A program made the translations under genes and the position numbers. From assembly GCA_018398815.1 (NCBI GenBank), contig CM031604.1, forward strand, positions 61,879,968 through 61,943,967: a stretch of 64,000 nucleotides of DNA. Reading direction: 5' to 3'. The notes below the pieces were generated by a model that was given only the letters and a program-made list of their open reading frames with translations, did not search any database and was not told the origin of the DNA. The first letter of the stretch is position 1. Each line of letters starts with the position of its first letter. Shown piece after piece: positions 11,881 through 22,283 of the stretch. The stretch is from Conus ventricosus. Its lineage: Eukaryota; Mollusca; Gastropoda; Neogastropoda; Conidae.

Positions 11881-12084
11881 AGAGAAGGAGAGCTCATATC
11901 TCATCATCCACTATGGGGTGGGAGGTGGGGGTGGGAGGTTCATATAAATGGTGTTGTTTAAAAAAGTGAACAATGCTGTGGGATGATGTTCATTGCAACA
12001 GGTGAAATAATGTGTTGGCATCAATATGCTGAGTTTGTTGAGAGAAGATAGCAGTGATCAATGAAAAACAGGGTATCATGTGTT

Positions 12085-12085
<1 letters not shown>

Positions 12086-12146
<61 letters not shown>

Positions 12147-12147
12147 A
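12086..12147. repeat. (CA)n microsatellite
   Basis: CA tract with a single AA break near 12115. Confidence 0.95.
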
Positions 12148-12387
12148 AGGGTGGGGGGATGGGGGACCACATATAAACATTGTTCTGGGTGAGTTAAGAT
12201 CATGTGATCATAGTGAGACTAACTGTGGAGAGTTTTCACACACATATTTACTCACACATACACTCATTCACACACACACACTTTAAAAAAAAAAAAAATT
12301 ATTATCATCAATCAGTCACTGATAGGTGATGGTCATATGAAGTCAATGGTAGTGTAGGAAGAGATTCTTCTCCGTTCCTTAGGCAAG

Positions 12388-12880
12388 AATGGTGGAGGTA
12401 CTGGCAAGGGCTTCTGTATGGTGAAGGCTCTCCAGTGGTCAATAAAGTATTGCACTCATCAGTGTGTTGGCAGGCCAGGATTGTTCTTTTGGTGTTGTTG
12501 GGACTGTTCCACCGTCATTGGGGCTGCATGGATAAATTAAAGACCCACCAGGGTGGAGTATTGCAGAGATGTGATGTCACAGTCTGGAGTGCCCAGTTCT
12601 CAGTATCACAATGGTGGTCTTCTTCTTCGTTTACTTCGGTGGGAATCCTGGAGGCACTGACAGAGGTTGCTGTATGGTGAAGACCCTCCAGTGGTCAGTA
12701 GGGTTTTGCACTCATTGGTGAGTTGGCAGGCCAGGTTTTTACTTTGGGCCTAGCTGGGAATGCTCAGCTGTCTCTTGGGCTGCACTGCATTGATAATTTG
12801 AAAGACTCACAGGTGTGGAGTATAGTGGACCTGTGATGTTGAGGTCAGGGGAGCCTTATCTTCAGTCCAACAATGTTCAC
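12388..12880 (+). repeat. Diverged tandem duplication, period about 256 bp
   Basis: The block beginning AATGGTGGAGGTACTGGC at 12388 recurs in diverged form as AATCCTGGAGGCACTGAC at 12644. Matching landmarks follow in the same order in both: CTGTATGGTGAAG, CTCCAGTGGTCA, TTGGCAGGCCAGG, GGGCTGCA. The duplication lies inside the spacer of the 11141/13303 inverted repeat. No coding sense was seen. Confidence 0.8.
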
Positions 12881-13053
12881 TTGGTCTGATCGGGGCATCC
12901 GGTAGTATGCATCCCTCTTGTTGAAGTCTGGGTGCTGCTCAAGTCATCTTCCTATTTGTCTCCTTGGAAATATTTTAGATTTATTCCAAGGAGACTACCT
13001 TTTACAGTTGGGGTGCTGTCCTTCCTTTGTCAGTTAATCTAAAATCTAAAATA

Positions 13054-13303
13054 TTCCTCTCCCATAATCCCCCATGTCATTTCCGCCTACCGGCTATTCT
13101 CCCACCACATGGACAACAACAGATGAGTCATTTTTCGTTCTTTTTTTCGTTTTTCGTTCTTTGTTTGTACTGTCCCAATGTTAAATGTGATTTATTTTTT
13201 CGCCTGAAGAAGACCCAAGTGGTTGAAATGCATCGTGTCTTGTCATGTGCTTTGTTTGTCAATGTCATTGGCGGTAAGAAACAAACTCTATTTCTAAATT
13301 TTA
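13054..13303 (+). repeat. Right arm of the spaced inverted repeat
   Basis: Partner of 11141-11394. It contains CGTTTTTCGTTC repeats, then the core at 13204-13234, then a TTGTTTGTCAATG...GGCGG stretch. The 14.9-kb palindrome has a diverged equivalent of this 3' part (TCGTTTGTCCATG...GGGCGG). Confidence 0.85.
13204..13234 (+). ncRNA. Hammerhead-ribozyme-like core
   Basis: CTGAAGA, stem II GACC/GGTT, GAA, palindromic ATGCAT, C. Stem I is short: CGC before the core with GTG after the cleavage base. The self-complementary stem III would let two copies pair as a dimer. All core bases expected for a hammerhead are present; cleavage is not demonstrated. Confidence 0.4.
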
Positions 13304-13461
13304 CTTCGTTCGCCGCCATCAGTCACTCCATTTTGAAATCTTTAAACTAAATGAGCATACTATTTTGACTCAAACTCAGTGACTCATTTTCAGTTTGAAC
13401 TTCCAAAGGAGGGACCTGGACAATGTGGCACCAAGTCTTTATTAAAAAACAAACAAAACAG

Positions 13462-13700
13462 CTGCTGTGGGATAGTGATTAGTCTCATGGACTACTGCCT
13501 GGGAGGTCATGGGTTCGATTCTATTCTGAGCTATTCATTTGCAGTATTCATTTGTAGTATTGTATCCCAATCAGCTTTGTACCCTGAATTGACTTTGCCA
13601 TGGGGTCAGATGGAAAGACTGGGACCACACAGTTCAGTTTCTTTTCATCCATTTAATAGACTATGCATCTCTGAGAGTATTTAAATTTATTGACCAACAC
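13462..13700 (+). repeat. tRNA-derived SINE
   Basis: The head TGGGATAGTGATTAGTCTC resembles an A box, and GGTTCGATTC at about 13511 is an almost perfect B box. The downstream body (TTTGTACCCTGAATTGAC... to about 13700) is unrelated to the SINE at 10684. No target duplication was found, so the 3' limit is approximate. Confidence 0.65.
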
Positions 13701-14059
13701 TGGTAAGTGTCTGTGTCTCTCTGGCCTTGTTGACGCTGGGATAGATTACAAAATAAGCATGCAGTACAGCCATTCCATGCAGTCCCTGATCAGACTGGAA
13801 ATCTGTAGCATCATCTTCATCCTCATCAATCAGCATTAAAAATGTCTAAAATTCTTTGGTCCTTCATACCCTGCTCTCATGGAGACCTCAGTTTTGATTT
13901 CCCCTCTACGTCTGTAATCTTGGTGAGGTTCTATTGGAGTCACAGGTATCAGCAAATTCATGGGGACTGTCACTGGATGGACGTAGTTGCGCCCTCCAGA
14001 GGGAGAGCTCCTTCATGCTGGCTCTGTGACTAGGCAATTGTTGTCACCAGTAGGGTGTA

Positions 14060-14061
14060 GG

Positions 14062-14092
<31 letters not shown>

Positions 14093-14095
14093 GGA
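14060..14095. repeat. (GT)n followed by a poly-G run
   Basis: Short GT tract, then a G run of about 18 bases. Confidence 0.9.
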
Positions 14096-14607
14096 AGCAG
14101 GTAGTGTCCTGCATATGTTGGATCAGATCAATCATTACCGAACATCATCGGAAGTACTCTGCTGGTAGGTTGCCTCATGACTTAACATTGACTGCTCCCT
14201 GTGGATTTCCTTTACTGGTGCTGTGGTGGAACAAGTCAGGCTGTGGCAATGGACCAGAAGCCAGAATGAGCAGACTGGATGCAATGCCACTGGAGTGGAA
14301 CAGAAGATAAGGCAGCAAAAAGTTGAAACAGCAAAAGGGAGAAAAAATTCTCTGATCTTTCAGATTTCAAATCTCTTAAATCTTACCTTGGCAATGATTC
14401 CAAAGAATAATTAATGGCACTGAAAAAAAGCAATAAATATAAACCTTTTAAAATTCAGCAACCTATTCTGACGTCACTTTCCACACGTCATGATACACAC
14501 AAGCAGCCAGTTTGCAAATTAAGTAAGCAAATCAAATGCAATTATTCAATGGGTAATTTAGTTACTTTTCATTAATCTTAAATAAATGTTAGCGAACCGC
14601 CCAGAGC

Positions 14608-14658
14608 CTGATGTGGCTCTTTGCGGTCGGCTGGGCTATAAGCAACATTATCTTATCT
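14608..14658 (+). repeat. Retroposon 3' end inserted into a palindrome arm
   Basis: Plus-strand copy of the CCTGATGTGGC...AACATTATCTTATCT unit. It splits the arm sequence at CAGAG, which appears on both sides (14603-14607 and 14659-14663) as a 5-bp target duplication. The uninterrupted sequence is preserved in the right arm (14992-14996 and around), giving a direct empty-site comparison. Confidence 0.9.
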
Positions 14659-14695
14659 CAGAGAACGTGGACAAACGAGTCACAAGACAAAACAC

Positions 14696-14726
14696 AACGC
14701 GTTTCGACCTCTTAGGTCTTCTTCAG
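14696..14726 (-). ncRNA. Hammerhead-ribozyme-like core
   Basis: On minus: CTGAAGA, stem II GACCT/AGGTC with loop AAG, GAA, palindromic ACGCGT, then T. The flank CAC before the core pairs with GTG after it. Compared with the 13.2-kb core (CGC with GTG), the stem I change preserves pairing. Confidence 0.4.
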
Positions 14727-14928
14727 GTGAGGCATAAACGAATAAAACAACGAAAATTCACTTAGCTTTGATCACTTCAGATCACTTCCCACAGAGTTCG
14801 GCGCAAGGAAGAAGGCATTGAATGCTCGTTCTCATTCAACGCCTTCTTCCTTGCGCTGAACTCTGTAAAGTGATCTGAAGCGATCAAAGCTAAGTGAATT
14901 TTCGTTGTTTTATTCGTTTATGCCTCAC

Positions 14929-14958
14929 CTGAAGAAGACCTAATGGTCAAAACGCGTT
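14929..14958 (+). ncRNA. Decayed hammerhead-like core in the right arm
   Basis: As in the left arm, but the base after stem II is changed (GGTC-AAAACGCGT instead of GGTC-GAAACGCGT), which breaks the required GAAA. Probably inactive. Confidence 0.3.
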
Positions 14959-15023
14959 GTGTTTTGTCTTGTGACTCGTTTGTCCATGTTCTCTGGGCGG
15001 TTCGCTAACATTTATTTAAGATT

Positions 15024-16029
15024 TGTTTAGATTTCCACCTGCAGTCGTCTCGCTTTGCAACTAGATCTACTTTTCATTAGTCAAAATGTAATTATGCTGA
15101 TCAGTAAACTGTGACAATGACCATACTCTAGCATTTTGGCAGTCATTTCCTGCTCTAAGTGACTGCCACAGGGGATCAAGAAGGGAATTTGTCCATTAAA
15201 AAAAAGATAAATCTACATTATGTGTAAATCAACACCATTCAGACTAATCCAATAGCTGAAAGTGAAACAAGCACCAATATCAACAGTCCAATAATATGTC
15301 TAGAGGTAGTGTGCACAATGGTTTAGGTTTATACAGAGATATAATTCCATTCACAGCTTGTGGTGTCAAGAGTAGGCTGCTGAATTTAACCGTGTGTGAT
15401 GCCTGCCTGCCTGGTTTTGGTCTGGCATGCAATAAAACTCCTGCTTAGCAATTTACAGCAATGGAGATGAAAATAGATGAACGGGGAGGGTATGTGTCTG
15501 TGTGTGTGAATAGGAAGCGTGGAAGAGGGGAAGTGGCAAAGGGAAGGGAGCATATGACCAGCTCACACTTTGCAGCATAGTTCTAGTTTATAGCCCCACT
15601 TTGTCTCAATGTCATTGTTTAGATCCTTACATAAAGACTGCATGTAATGTGATCAATACAAAAACCACTTCACTGCTCAGTGTAAGTACACCCTATATAT
15701 ATGCCTGGGAACAGATTGCTATACAGTCACTTGCTATGTTTACTTCACTGTCTCTTATAGTTATAAGCTACTTGTAATACAAGCTTGGTATTTGGTCCCC
15801 TGACTTGACAGATATTGTAGACTGCTTTCACACAATCTCAGTGCATTTATTTCCCATTATTTGTTACCAGGGAAGTTGGTTTGTTTACATCATGTCATCC
15901 TGAAAATTCTCTGGGCAAAAGACATACAGAATACACATTTTGACCCATGAAAATGTCTAGGCTGGGGCAGTAATTTTAATGTATTCAAGAACCTCATAGA
16001 TACACATGAATTAATAACTAAAATAACAT
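15024..16029. other. Non-coding sequence
   Basis: Unique-looking AT-rich DNA with no supported exon or repeat. Confidence 0.5.
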
Positions 16030-16292
16030 ATGTTGCTGTTGTTCCCTGGCTAAAAGACTCCAGGGATAATCAAACAGCTGAAGTACTTGAACACTATGGT
16101 ACAATTGCATCAGCTGGGGATGAGGACATTACATATATGTGGCCGTTTTTTATTACCCCGCCACATGGGCAGCCACACTCCGACTTTGGGGGATTTTGGA
16201 AACTGGTAATGTTATGCTAGGAGCTTGTCACAACTGAAGACAATCCCGCATAACTATGCAGAGCATAACAAGATATTGATGTAGCCTTGGAT
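16030..16292 (-). repeat. SINE fragment (same central block as 10684-11082)
   Basis: Read on minus it contains TCGGAGTGTGGCTGCCCATG...GGCGGGG and ends in CAACAA-type sequence. It is a close relative of the copy at 25239-25525; both share CTGAAGTACTTGAACACTAT on plus. Confidence 0.8.
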
Positions 16293-16446
16293 TATTATGA
16301 ATTTGATGGATAAATTAGACTGAGCTACTCTATGACTGGACCAACAGACATAAGAAAATATATATACAGAAGTGGCATAAAAAAAATAAACAGACTAAGT
16401 TATTTGATACAACGCCCCAAATCCTGATCTGATCCTGAGTAACAGG
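16293..16446 (+). repeat. 3' end of a non-LTR retrotransposon (family of 56790-58252)
   Basis: Matches the 3' end of the copy at 58.1 kb: GAATTTGATGGA, GACTGAGCTA, CTATGACTGGACCAAC, GATACAACGCC, then a CCTGAT-type tail. It lies directly against the SINE fragment, so the junction is chimeric or an insertion boundary. Confidence 0.8.
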
Positions 16447-17941
16447 GTTCAGGCCAAAGAGGAGAAGGGATGGGGGGAGGGGCTGCTAAAATAGGTTTTG
16501 CCCACTGTTGTTTTACTTGTAGCTTACTTCTGGTCATATTCATATGTCACCTATCTTCTAATCTAGGTGGCTAAACCCTTCCATTGGTTAAAAAAAAAAA
16601 AGGAGAAAATTAAAAAAAAAAGCAAAGGAAAAGAAAGTTAATCGTGGGACACGCACAACGAAGGACGAGAGCAGAAAGGAGGCTAGAATAGTTGAAGCAA
16701 GTTCATTATTTTCACTAAAATTGTTCTTTGGGTTTGCTTTGATAATCTGTGCGCGCCCATCGACAAGTCATGCCAAAGATACAATCGACGACAAAACTTG
16801 CTGTCTCTAAATTCTAATTGATTAAACTTGGTGACATGTCGCGTCGGCCTGTGTCAATTTATGTCTGAAGCAAGCCAGACATTTGTGGTTTGCATTGATA
16901 AATTTACCTCGAAGCTCAGGACAGTCTGGCAGTCGATCTAGCGGCTAGTAAACTCAGAGGTGAAACTAGTGATCATAGAGCAGACCGTGAATTGAAACAA
17001 CAGGGTAAGGGTTGCTTAGTTTTTTCCTTAATTTCTGAGTGTGGTTGTATGCAAACGACCGTTCAACCTCTAAATAAAAGTATCGATTCCAATTTCGCTC
17101 ATAACAGTATCCGTTAATCGCAATTTTATCAAATTTTCACGATTGTCATCATAAACCTACCTTCAAAATCATGTCTCAAAAAAAATGTGCAGTCGACAAC
17201 ATTTCAACGGAACGTCGGGCAGCTCGACCACAATCGTCAATCACCGCACCTGCAGACAAATCATTTGAGAACTGAACCGTTTGGGGATCGTATGTGGTCA
17301 TCAGATCAAAATTGTCTGTGACGCTTTCTTATGATGACAATCTGAACTTTTTAAAACCGATATTAACATAGAGGGGAGCATAACATATTAATGACAAAAT
17401 GCTAAATTTTACAGAATCTGACATTGTTTGTTTTTGTAATCAATAGCATGCCACAAAGCTGTGAAAAAGTGGCAGATAACAGGGTAGACTATATACACCG
17501 AAGCTGTGCGTCTTTGCCACTTGCAATATTACTAGTAGTAGTAGTTTTAATACAGGTGTCATCTTCATCTTCATCTTCATTATCATCATCAACAAGAACA
17601 ACAACAGCAACATTATTATTTATTGAATCAAAATTATGAATGCTTCTTTGAATTTTTTTTGGTGGTGATTTTGTCTTGTTTACTGCGATCTTTATTCAGA
17701 AGATGTATTTTTAAAAAATAAATAGAAAAAAGCAACAGGTCGAGAGCAAAGAATCGACAGATGGGGTGAAGCCTTTCAGACTCAGTGGCAGAATACGAAA
17801 AGTAGTGCTGAATGCTAAATCGTCATATCAGGTAGTGTTCCACAAAGTACAGTTGTTTTGAGCGCATTTTCCACGTGGTCCATTGCCTCTGTTAATCTCA
17901 TTGGAAACTTGTCTGGATTCTTTTGACATCCTTTTCTTTTT
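16447..17941. other. Non-coding sequence, possible upstream region of the LAMTOR5-like gene
   Basis: A mixed-composition stretch (16640-17010) ends in a donor-like CAGG|GTAAGG at 17004 and could be a 5' UTR exon. It has no link to the downstream exons. A short open stretch from ATG 17448 (MPQSCEKVADNR) does not join exon 22403 in phase. Neither is supported as coding. Confidence 0.3.
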
Positions 17942-18324
17942 AAACAGTAAACAAGTAGCGTAACTTTTGCTCCCATAATAAAACCTAACATAGAGTAACT
18001 TTTATTCAAGACTGGCACAGCCTTTTAAACTTGAATAAAGTCAGACAAATGAACAATCTAATAGTGGGGGAAAAACAAGCGCAGGCCAACAACTCAAACT
18101 GTCTTCATAGTAATGACTTGGCAAGGATTTGGACTTAAGGGGGGGGGGGGGGGGGGTGGAGGGGGGAGGTTGAAGATGGAGAAACTGGGAAAATGAATTA
18201 AGAAAATATATTATAGATATGAAAACTTTCACTAGCTGCATGAGGGAACCATTGTAATCCCTTTTGAAGGCAGATCTATTTGTATTGCCTGCTCTGAGGC
18301 CTTTCGTCCGCTGGATCGGAACTC
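17942..18324 (-). repeat. Left arm of a 383-bp inverted repeat
   Basis: Reverse complement of 18423-18805 with scattered differences. The clearest is a pure G run here (18139-18156) where the partner has an interrupted C-rich run. The 98-bp spacer (18325-18422) is unique. Lacks the CTGAT half of the hammerhead-like core. Confidence 0.9.
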
Positions 18325-18417
18325 TTGAACCCTTGGTGGTGAGAACACCACAGTATTATGGACTGTGGTGTGTCTCTATTTGACGCCAGGAGCACAGACA
18401 CAACTAGCCGTGTCTCC

Positions 18418-18451
18418 CTGATGAGTTCCGATCCAGCGGACGAAAGGCCTC
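18418..18451 (+). ncRNA. Hammerhead-ribozyme-like core, near-canonical
   Basis: CTGATGA, a stem II with TCCG/CGGA pairing, GAAA, the self-complementary hexamer AGGCCT, then C. CTC before the core can pair with GAG after position 17, with one mismatch next to the core. CTGATGA and GAAA are the textbook forms. The left arm does not carry the 5' box. Confidence 0.4.
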
Positions 18452-18805
18452 AGAGCAGGCAATACAAATAGATCTGCCTTCGAAAGGGATTACGATGGTT
18501 CTCTCATGCAGCTAGTGAAGAGTTTTCATATCTATAATATATTTTCTTAATTTCATGTTCCCAGTTTCTCCATCTTCAACCCCCACACCCTACCCCCACC
18601 CCCTTAAGTACAAATCCTTGCCAAGTCATTACGATGAAGACAGTTGAGTTGTTGGCTGCGCTTGTTATTTTCCCCCACTATTAGATTGTTGTCTTTGTAT
18701 TTGTCTGACTTTATTCAGTTTAAAAGGCTGTGCCAGTCTTGAATAAAAGTTACTCTATGTTAGGTTTCTTATGGGAGCAAAAGTTACCCTACTTGTTTAC
18801 TGTTT
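18423..18805 (+). repeat. Right arm of the 383-bp inverted repeat
   Basis: Partner of 17942-18324, running from GAGTTCCGATCCAGCG to CTACTTGTTTACTGTTT. Confidence 0.9.
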
Positions 18806-18997
18806 ATTGTTAACTGTTCCCTTCCTCATTTCATTTTCAATTTCTTTTCTTTTTCAGCTCTGAATTACCACTCTTTCTTTGTTTTCCTTTAGTCTTTGAC
18901 CACAGCTTCATTTCTGTCAATCCCAGTGAATGCCTGATGCTTAGTTTGTGTCCTATTATTTCCCTGATCTTGAGACTTTTCTTTACTTCCTATGTTC

Positions 18998-19025
18998 AGC
19001 TATAAGCAACATTATCTTATCTTAT
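18998..19025 (+). repeat. 28-bp retroposon insertion with 8-bp target duplication
   Basis: Only the last 28 bases of the (TTATC)n-tailed family (AGCTATAAGCAACATT plus tail) are present, between two copies of CTATGTTC (18990-18997 and 19026-19033). This is an extreme 5' truncation. Confidence 0.8.
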
Positions 19026-19734
19026 CTATGTTCTGCCATCTGGACTTAACTCATAAGCTAGTCCCGAACACATGAGAAGATGTAGTATTCTCTTATGATC
19101 ATCAAGCGATGAAATTACTGTAGGCCTACCAAATGCAGAGCGGAGAAAACATGCATTTAAAAGACTAATTATGCCTATCAAGCAGCAGCTTGAGGAAATT
19201 TGACTTTATGTTAAATTCCTGCAGCTTAGGTGTAGCGATTTTTAAGGTGCATCTCCTTTGATTCATTGAAGCAGCTTCGGTTTCTGAGAAGAAAAAAAAG
19301 AAGAGGACTAGAGGCTTAAAGGCAAGGGTAGAAGCAACTTTGAAGAGTTCAAGTGGATCTATCGTGGAGGAACAAAATTTAACTTCGTAAGGTTTAAATT
19401 CCCTATTCATGACAGATCTCCAAATGCTAGGACATCCCAGCCCCTCAATCCAAGATTTGGTCATAGTAACTTCAGATGAAGCAAGCTGCATATATCACTG
19501 TACACATCCCACTCGATTCATAGATCAACAGTTTCCAGATTTTTGCCTTGTATCATTAGCCCATACGTATTAATGTTTTACTCTGAAATGCACCAGTGTG
19601 TGGTTGATAACGATCATTTGTAAATGAATACATATGCACAATGTTAACAAAAAATTGTCATATTTTTGTTCCCCCCATTTCCTGCCCTGCTCCTCTCATG
19701 GTCCCCCCCTCACTTCCATTCCTCTTACCTACTT

Positions 19735-19738
<4 letters not shown>

Positions 19739-19828
<90 letters not shown>

Positions 19829-19829
19829 A
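19739..19829. repeat. (CA)n microsatellite
   Basis: Long CA tract with one AA break and a final CTCACAC variant. Confidence 0.95.
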
Positions 19830-20270
19830 ATGCTATACCTGTCTGTAAGCATAAGAGGAAGTTACTTCACTCCGACGGCTGTGCATATAGCCAAATTGAA
19901 CCATGGGGTGAAAATATCATAAGCTTCCGGTCAAGACTCTGTAGCTGTTGTTGAGGATCGTTGATCAAACAGCATACTAAAAATCTTTATTTGTAAGTAA
20001 ACCAAAGTTATTAACAATGATGGAAGGAGGGAAAATGGAAAAAGCACTCGAAACCTTGGCAAACGTAAGGAATTTTTATATGATGTGTGTTTGTGCTTTA
20101 ATTTCTTATTCATGTATGGTGCGTGGCAAGGGGTGTTTCCCCCACAAAAACCACATGGCTTTGCGGTCATAGATTGATTACGTACAATCACGTCCTTTCG
20201 TCATTGGACCTGTTCCGGCCACAATTTTATGAGTTGACGATTGCTACATAGGGCTTTACATTTTTTTTTG

Positions 20271-20315
20271 CCCCCCCCCCCCCCCCCCCCCCCCCACCCC
20301 CCCCCCCCCCCCCCC
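20271..20315. repeat. Poly-C run
   Basis: 25 C, one A, 19 C. One of several long C/G homopolymers in the window. Confidence 0.95.
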
Positions 20316-20389
20316 ACGGACTTTCAAGCTTAACGTTTTTAACGATGCTAGCTATAGACTTTGCGGTACTGAGACGAAAACAAAATTTG

Positions 20390-20545
20390 TTTTTACAAGT
20401 CTTAAATAGCCGGTCGCGTTGGGCCCTGCCATGCACTACCACTCGACGCGATTTGGGTAAAGGGGTAGCGAGCGGCCTACCGATGTAGCCGTAACAGGCT
20501 TAGATGACAGCTCTACCAACTGATTCAACAGAGAACCCCGGAGAG
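20390..20545 (-). repeat. Possible degenerate tRNA-derived SINE head
   Basis: On minus, TCAGTTGGTAGAGCTGTCATC resembles an A-box region, but no B box is clear. Low support. Confidence 0.25.
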
Positions 20546-21735
20546 AGTAACATGCAAAAAAAATCATAATGAAAACAAAAAGCAAAACAAAAAAACAAAC
20601 CAAACCACAACCAAAACGTAACTTGAAAAAAAACAAACAAACAAACAACAAACAAACTTAACAAACTTTCCCCTTTACCTATACACGTGAAAGAATTCCG
20701 TCAGTGTTGTCATTGAACATGCAGTTACTCAAAGTGATGTTGAAAACAGCGACAGTCAATTAAAACTGGGTCGGGGTTACCGCAATTCAATCAGGGTCAG
20801 ACGTCAGCATGACACGCCACAATCCATATGTCTCTACTGATCAACAGACTTACAGAGTCGTGCAATGAAACTTTGGTCTACGTGACTAAGTAAGCATCGT
20901 CGATGACGTGTAAAAGGCACGAAACTTTGGCTACACGCTAGGGAACCTGGGGTTCTCAAAGAAAATGGAACCGTCCATTTTGACGCGAGTGCTGTAGTAA
21001 TCAGCGTGTCCATTGAAAAAAAAAGGGGGGCAAAGGTCTGGGACTGAAAGGAAGGGGGAAGAGGAGTGATGTCAGATGTATTGTTGTCGGCATGGCATGG
21101 CTTATTTCCTGCCTGCCATCCCCGCTCACCGCTGGACAGGCGGAGAGGACAGACAGTGCAGGGATAGAGGAGAGTCAAAGCGCTCAGATGTTTTGCCGGT
21201 ACACGGTACCGGCGGCTTTTTATTTTTTTCGGTACAAGGCAAATATTTACCGGTAAAAACCGGCATATGCCGGTCTAACGGAACCTCTGTTTACTTCCAC
21301 AATTTTAAATCGGTGATGTTATTCCAAAGGGGCACAATCAACTCGCGCAGGTTGAGTCCGCAGAGCAACATTTTGTTTTTCTTTTTTTTATTTTTATTTT
21401 AAAGTAATCAGTTACATGGTGTGAAGACAACTGTTTTGCAGGATAGCTGTGAAGAACTGCATGTGCTAGTTACTATCAGTATCACTGTTGAAGTTAGATT
21501 ACAGTTGACTGGACAACTAGATCAGGTGATCATCTCCTGTGTTTTATGCATTTTCAGATATGATTAAATTGATTTAAAAGAATTTGTTGAAAGTGTGTTT
21601 GAAATTTTCAGAATAAAGGGATGTGTGTATATCAGTATTTTTGACTAAGCTTTTCTTTAACAAAGATAAGTCAGTTGATATCAGATGGTTAAATGACAGT
21701 TGTGTTAATATGTAAACAAACACGAAGATCTAGGT

Positions 21736-21816
21736 AAGATAAGATAAGATAATGTTGCTTATAGCCCAGCCGACCGCAAAGGCCACATCAGGGCTGTCAC
21801 CACGTTAAAATCAACT
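21736..21816 (-). repeat. 81-bp retroposon insertion with 12-bp target duplication
   Basis: Minus-strand copy of the (TTATC)n-tailed family including the longer 5' piece also seen at 4025-4132. Identical 12-mers GAAGATCTAGGT flank it (21724-21735 and 21817-21828). Confidence 0.9.
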
Positions 21817-22024
21817 GAAGATCTAGGTGTCATCTGTTCTATCCATATCATTTGTAGAACATTTGGAAAAATTGGAATTGTTTTCTTCAAATGTTTTATT
21901 TTTTAAAAGATAATATGGATTGCACAGTGAGCAATGACATTCATTCCACATCCATTTTATACCTGATTTGAGGAGATAGGTGATTGATTGTTCTTCATTT
22001 CATTTTCTAGAATGTTCATGTTGC

Positions 22025-22053
22025 CTGAAGAAAACCAGAGGTTAAAATCCATC
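22025..22053 (+). ncRNA. Decayed hammerhead-like core (fifth locus)
   Basis: CTGAAGA, stem II AACC/GGTT, then AAAATCCATC. It is clearly related to the 13.2-kb unit (a TTTTGTCTTGT stretch follows), but the GAAA is lost and the ATGCAT hexamer has become ATCCAT. No inverted partner was found nearby. Confidence 0.3.
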
Positions 22054-22202
22054 ATGTTTTGTCTTGTAAGTTGTTCGTCTCTGTATTTGGCGGAATAGCA
22101 ACTTTCATTTGGAGTTTTTTTCAGTTTCTGCCTGCACTGACTCACCTCACTTTGAAAGTAACTTTGTATACACATAAAAATGTCGCCGATATGTAACCTC
22201 AA

Positions 22203-22283
22203 GTAGAGAGAGGATAAAAAGAGAGAGAAAGAGAGAGAGTGAGTGAGGAGAGAGAGAGAGAGCTAGAGTGAGAGAGAGAGTGT
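22203..22283. repeat. (GA)n microsatellite
   Basis: Interrupted GA tract lying just upstream of the LAMTOR5-like exon. Confidence 0.9.

Larger units (their letters stand above)
14574..15023. repeat. Large near-perfect palindrome interrupted by a nested insertion
   Basis: Arms 14574-14824 and 14833-15023 are reverse complements, with a handful of substitutions and an 8-base loop (CTCGTTCT). The left arm is longer because a 51-bp retroposon (14608-14658) sits in it. Each arm carries a hammerhead-like core; the left-arm one (minus strand) is intact. The unit is a diverged relative of the 11.2/13.2-kb repeat. Confidence 0.9.

Noticed and set aside
11465..11961. Proline-rich and glycine-rich open frames
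   Set aside because: They only translate poly-G/poly-C sequence; the same holds at 46333-46898, 49765, 60081 and 60653.
17448..17483. Possible first coding exon of the LAMTOR5-like gene (MPQSCEKVADNR)
   Set aside because: Its only usable donor leaves the wrong phase for exon 22403, and the sequence does not resemble the LAMTOR5 N-terminus.
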